From positions 1 through 64,000 of the forward strand of contig NZ_FRAM01000003.1 in NCBI RefSeq assembly GCF_900142325.1: a stretch of 64,000 nt of DNA, in the 5' to 3' direction. The position numbers were made by a program, and so were the translations under genes. This DNA is from Epilithonimonas mollis (GTDB taxonomy: Bacteria > Bacteroidota > Bacteroidia > Flavobacteriales > Weeksellaceae). Below the pieces are notes generated by a model. It was given only the letters and a program-made list of their open reading frames with translations. It was not told the DNA's origin and did no database searches. This document shows, in pieces, positions 62,750-64,000 of the stretch (positions within the stretch are counted from its first letter, which is position 1; every line of letters starts with the position of its first letter).

Positions 62750-63874
62750 TCAGACTAAAAATAAATCGCTGGCAATTCCGTCTGCCAAAAACCAATTTTT
62801 TTCTGGGATTTTTAGATGGTTATTTTCAATAGTCAGGATTCCGTTTTCTTGTTTTGTCTTGATTTCCTGATTAAGATAATCGATTATTTGTGAAGAAAAT
62901 GTTTGATTGATTTTATCTAAATCTACGCCCCAAATTGTTCTGAGTCCAATCATAATCATTTCATTAAACCTGTCTTTTTCGGAAAGAATTTCGGTTTCTT
63001 TTGGAAGAATGTTCCCGTTTAATTTTTTGATGTAAATCGGATTATTAGCAATATTCCAACTCCTTTCCAAATGACCGTCGTAAGAATGCGCAGACGGGCC
63101 AATTCCCAAATACGGTTCTGATTTCCAATAAGCAGAATTATGTTTTGAATGAAAACCCGGTTTTCCAAAATTTGAAATCTCATAATGGTCGAATCCATTA
63201 TCTTTCAGAAAATCTTTCATATAATAAAATTCCTGATTTTGCTCTGATTCTTCGGGCGAATTCACTTTTCCCTTTTCAATCCATTTTTCTAAAGCGGTTT
63301 TTGGCTCAACGGTCAAAGCATAGGAAGAAACGTGAGGAACTTGAAGTTCTATTGTTTTGTAGAGATTGTCTTTCCAGATTTGGAAGTTGGAAGTCGGTGA
63401 ACCATAAATCAGATCGATGCTGATATTTTCCAAACCAAAATCCTGCGCTCTTTTGATAGAGCTTTCTGCTTCGGACGCATTGTGCGCTCGGTTCATCAGT
63501 TTCAAATCGTTGTCAAAAAAACTCTGAGTTCCAATAGATAAACGATTGAATTCGGTTTGTGATAATTCTTTGAGAAAATTTTTGTTCAAATCATCCGGAT
63601 TGGATTCCAAAGTGATTTCGATATTTTCATCAAAACTGAAATATTTCTGAATTTCATCAATTAAAGATTTGATTTCATCAACAGTCAAAACAGAAGGTGT
63701 TCCTCCACCAAAATAAAGTGATTTCAGCTTTTTATTATCAAGTTCATTTTTCCTTAGGCCAATCTCTTTTTTGATAGCAAGAAGCATCTCGTCTTTCAAA
63801 TTAAAAGAAGTTGAAAAATGAAAGTTGCAATAGCTGCACTTCTGCTTGCAAAAAGGAATATGTAGGTAGATCAT
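62750..63874 (-). CDS. hemW: Radical SAM protein HemW (coproporphyrinogen III oxidase-like)
   Basis: Radical SAM protein of 374 residues. It starts MIYLHIPFCKQKCSYCNF, giving the CxxxCxxC cluster motif; YFGGGTPSVL and SIGTQSFFDNDL are the following SAM motifs. HemW-type proteins lack the extra N-terminal helices of HemN and act as heme chaperones, not oxidases, and this one starts directly with the cluster motif and is of HemW length. The C-terminal HemN-type domain (IGLRTIWGVDLDKI) is present. It is downstream of an outer-membrane-protein gene on the same strand, with a terminator between. Confidence 0.9.
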   Translation of the reverse strand: MIYLHIPFCKQKCSYCNFHFSTSFNLKDEMLLAIKKEIGLRKNELDNKKLKSLYFGGGTPSVLTVDEIKSLIDEIQKYFSFDENIEITLESNPDDLNKNFLKELSQTEFNRLSIGTQSFFDNDLKLMNRAHNASEAESSIKRAQDFGLENISIDLIYGSPTSNFQIWKDNLYKTIELQVPHVSSYALTVEPKTALEKWIEKGKVNSPEESEQNQEFYYMKDFLKDNGFDHYEISNFGKPGFHSKHNSAYWKSEPYLGIGPSAHSYDGHLERSWNIANNPIYIKKLNGNILPKETEILSEKDRFNEMIMIGLRTIWGVDLDKINQTFSSQIIDYLNQEIKTKQENGILTIENNHLKIPEKNWFLADGIASDLFLV

Positions 63875-63900
63875 TAAAAAAGCCCCGAAAATTCAGAGCT
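63874..63900 (-). terminator. Terminator of the outer-membrane-protein gene
   Basis: Minus-strand AGCTCTGAA (63900-63892) pairs with TTCGGGGCT (63889-63881), two G-U pairs, then TTTTTT. It lies directly upstream of hemW. Confidence 0.65.
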
Positions 63901-63926
63901 CAAAGTTATTTAAATTAATATTAATG

Positions 63927-64000
63927 TTATCTGTATCGGAAACCTCTTGGATTGATAAAGTTATCGATATTAAAACCAACTGACAGCATAAAACTGTTTC
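63927..64000 (-). CDS. C-terminal end of an outer-membrane-type protein, 3' fragment
   Basis: Only the last 23 codons are in the window, ending SFMLSVGFNIDNFINP RGFRYR and a TAA at 63927. Alternating hydrophobic residues in FMLSVGFNIDNF look like the final strand of an outer-membrane beta-barrel. The gene enters from beyond base 64000 on the minus strand and ends in a terminator before hemW. Too short to name. Confidence 0.5.
   Translation of the reverse strand, partial: NSFMLSVGFNIDNFINPRGFRYR

Noticed and set aside
1-64000. CRISPR arrays, rRNA, complete tRNA, prophage structural genes
   Set aside because: I looked for regular direct repeats with spacers, tRNA T-arm patterns and phage proteins and saw none.

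Overview
The window is ordinary chromosome from a Bacteroidota (Flavobacteriia) bacterium, most like Chryseobacterium and its relatives in Weeksellaceae. The base composition is AT-rich. Many genes are preceded by the Bacteroidota -7 box TAnnTTTG and few have Shine-Dalgarno-like leaders. A secreted M36 peptidase ends in a type IX secretion tail. Isoprenoid synthesis uses a mevalonate-pathway decarboxylase, and several lineage families are present (DUF4294, DUF4834, DUF4919, DUF6263, DUF4139). No complete tRNA, rRNA or CRISPR array was found.

Layout. 1-9.2 kb: a truncated MFS exporter, a membrane DUF305 protein, a divergent DapB-like reductase, and a tripartite RND efflux operon led by a small cysteine-containing protein. 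9.3-16.1 kb: membrane transport, with an APC permease, an NhaA antiporter followed by a DUF389 protein, and a BetT-like BCCT carrier. 16.7-22.7 kb: two divergent GH115 alpha-glucuronidases without a SusC/D pair. 22.7-25.9 kb: a small mobile remnant with two HTH genes, an excisionase-like HTH protein, a tyrosine recombinase with repeated operator-like sites, and a tRNA-3'-end-like scar, lying next to the 3' end of mnmE.

26-44.4 kb is mainly core metabolism and information processing: mnmE, tyrS, an ECF sigma/anti-sigma/envelope-protein operon, prfB, a ParE-type toxin-antitoxin pair, a lipoyl E2 acyltransferase, an ABM monooxygenase, the M36 peptidase, a LolA-like protein, DUF4294, an M42 aminopeptidase, rpe, ndk and purC-purF. 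44.6-49.6 kb is a MoxR-DUF58-BatD-like-BatA-BatB aerotolerance-type operon without BatC or a full BatD. 49.8-64 kb: DinB, DUF4919, rlmB, DUF6263, DUF4834, YfhO, RDD, mvaD, glucosaminidase, a mdaB/ABM quinone module with a divergent LysR regulator, murI, a DUF4139 protein, hemW and the end of an outer-membrane protein gene.

The least explained signals are in intergenic DNA. These are a sigma-54-like -24/-12 element followed within about 80 bases by a UUCG-loop terminator near ndk (candidate small RNA), three families of dispersed structured repeats, one repeat arm that appears inside the anti-sigma coding sequence, and the recombinase-associated repeats. I found no obvious multi-gene defence or biosynthetic system.
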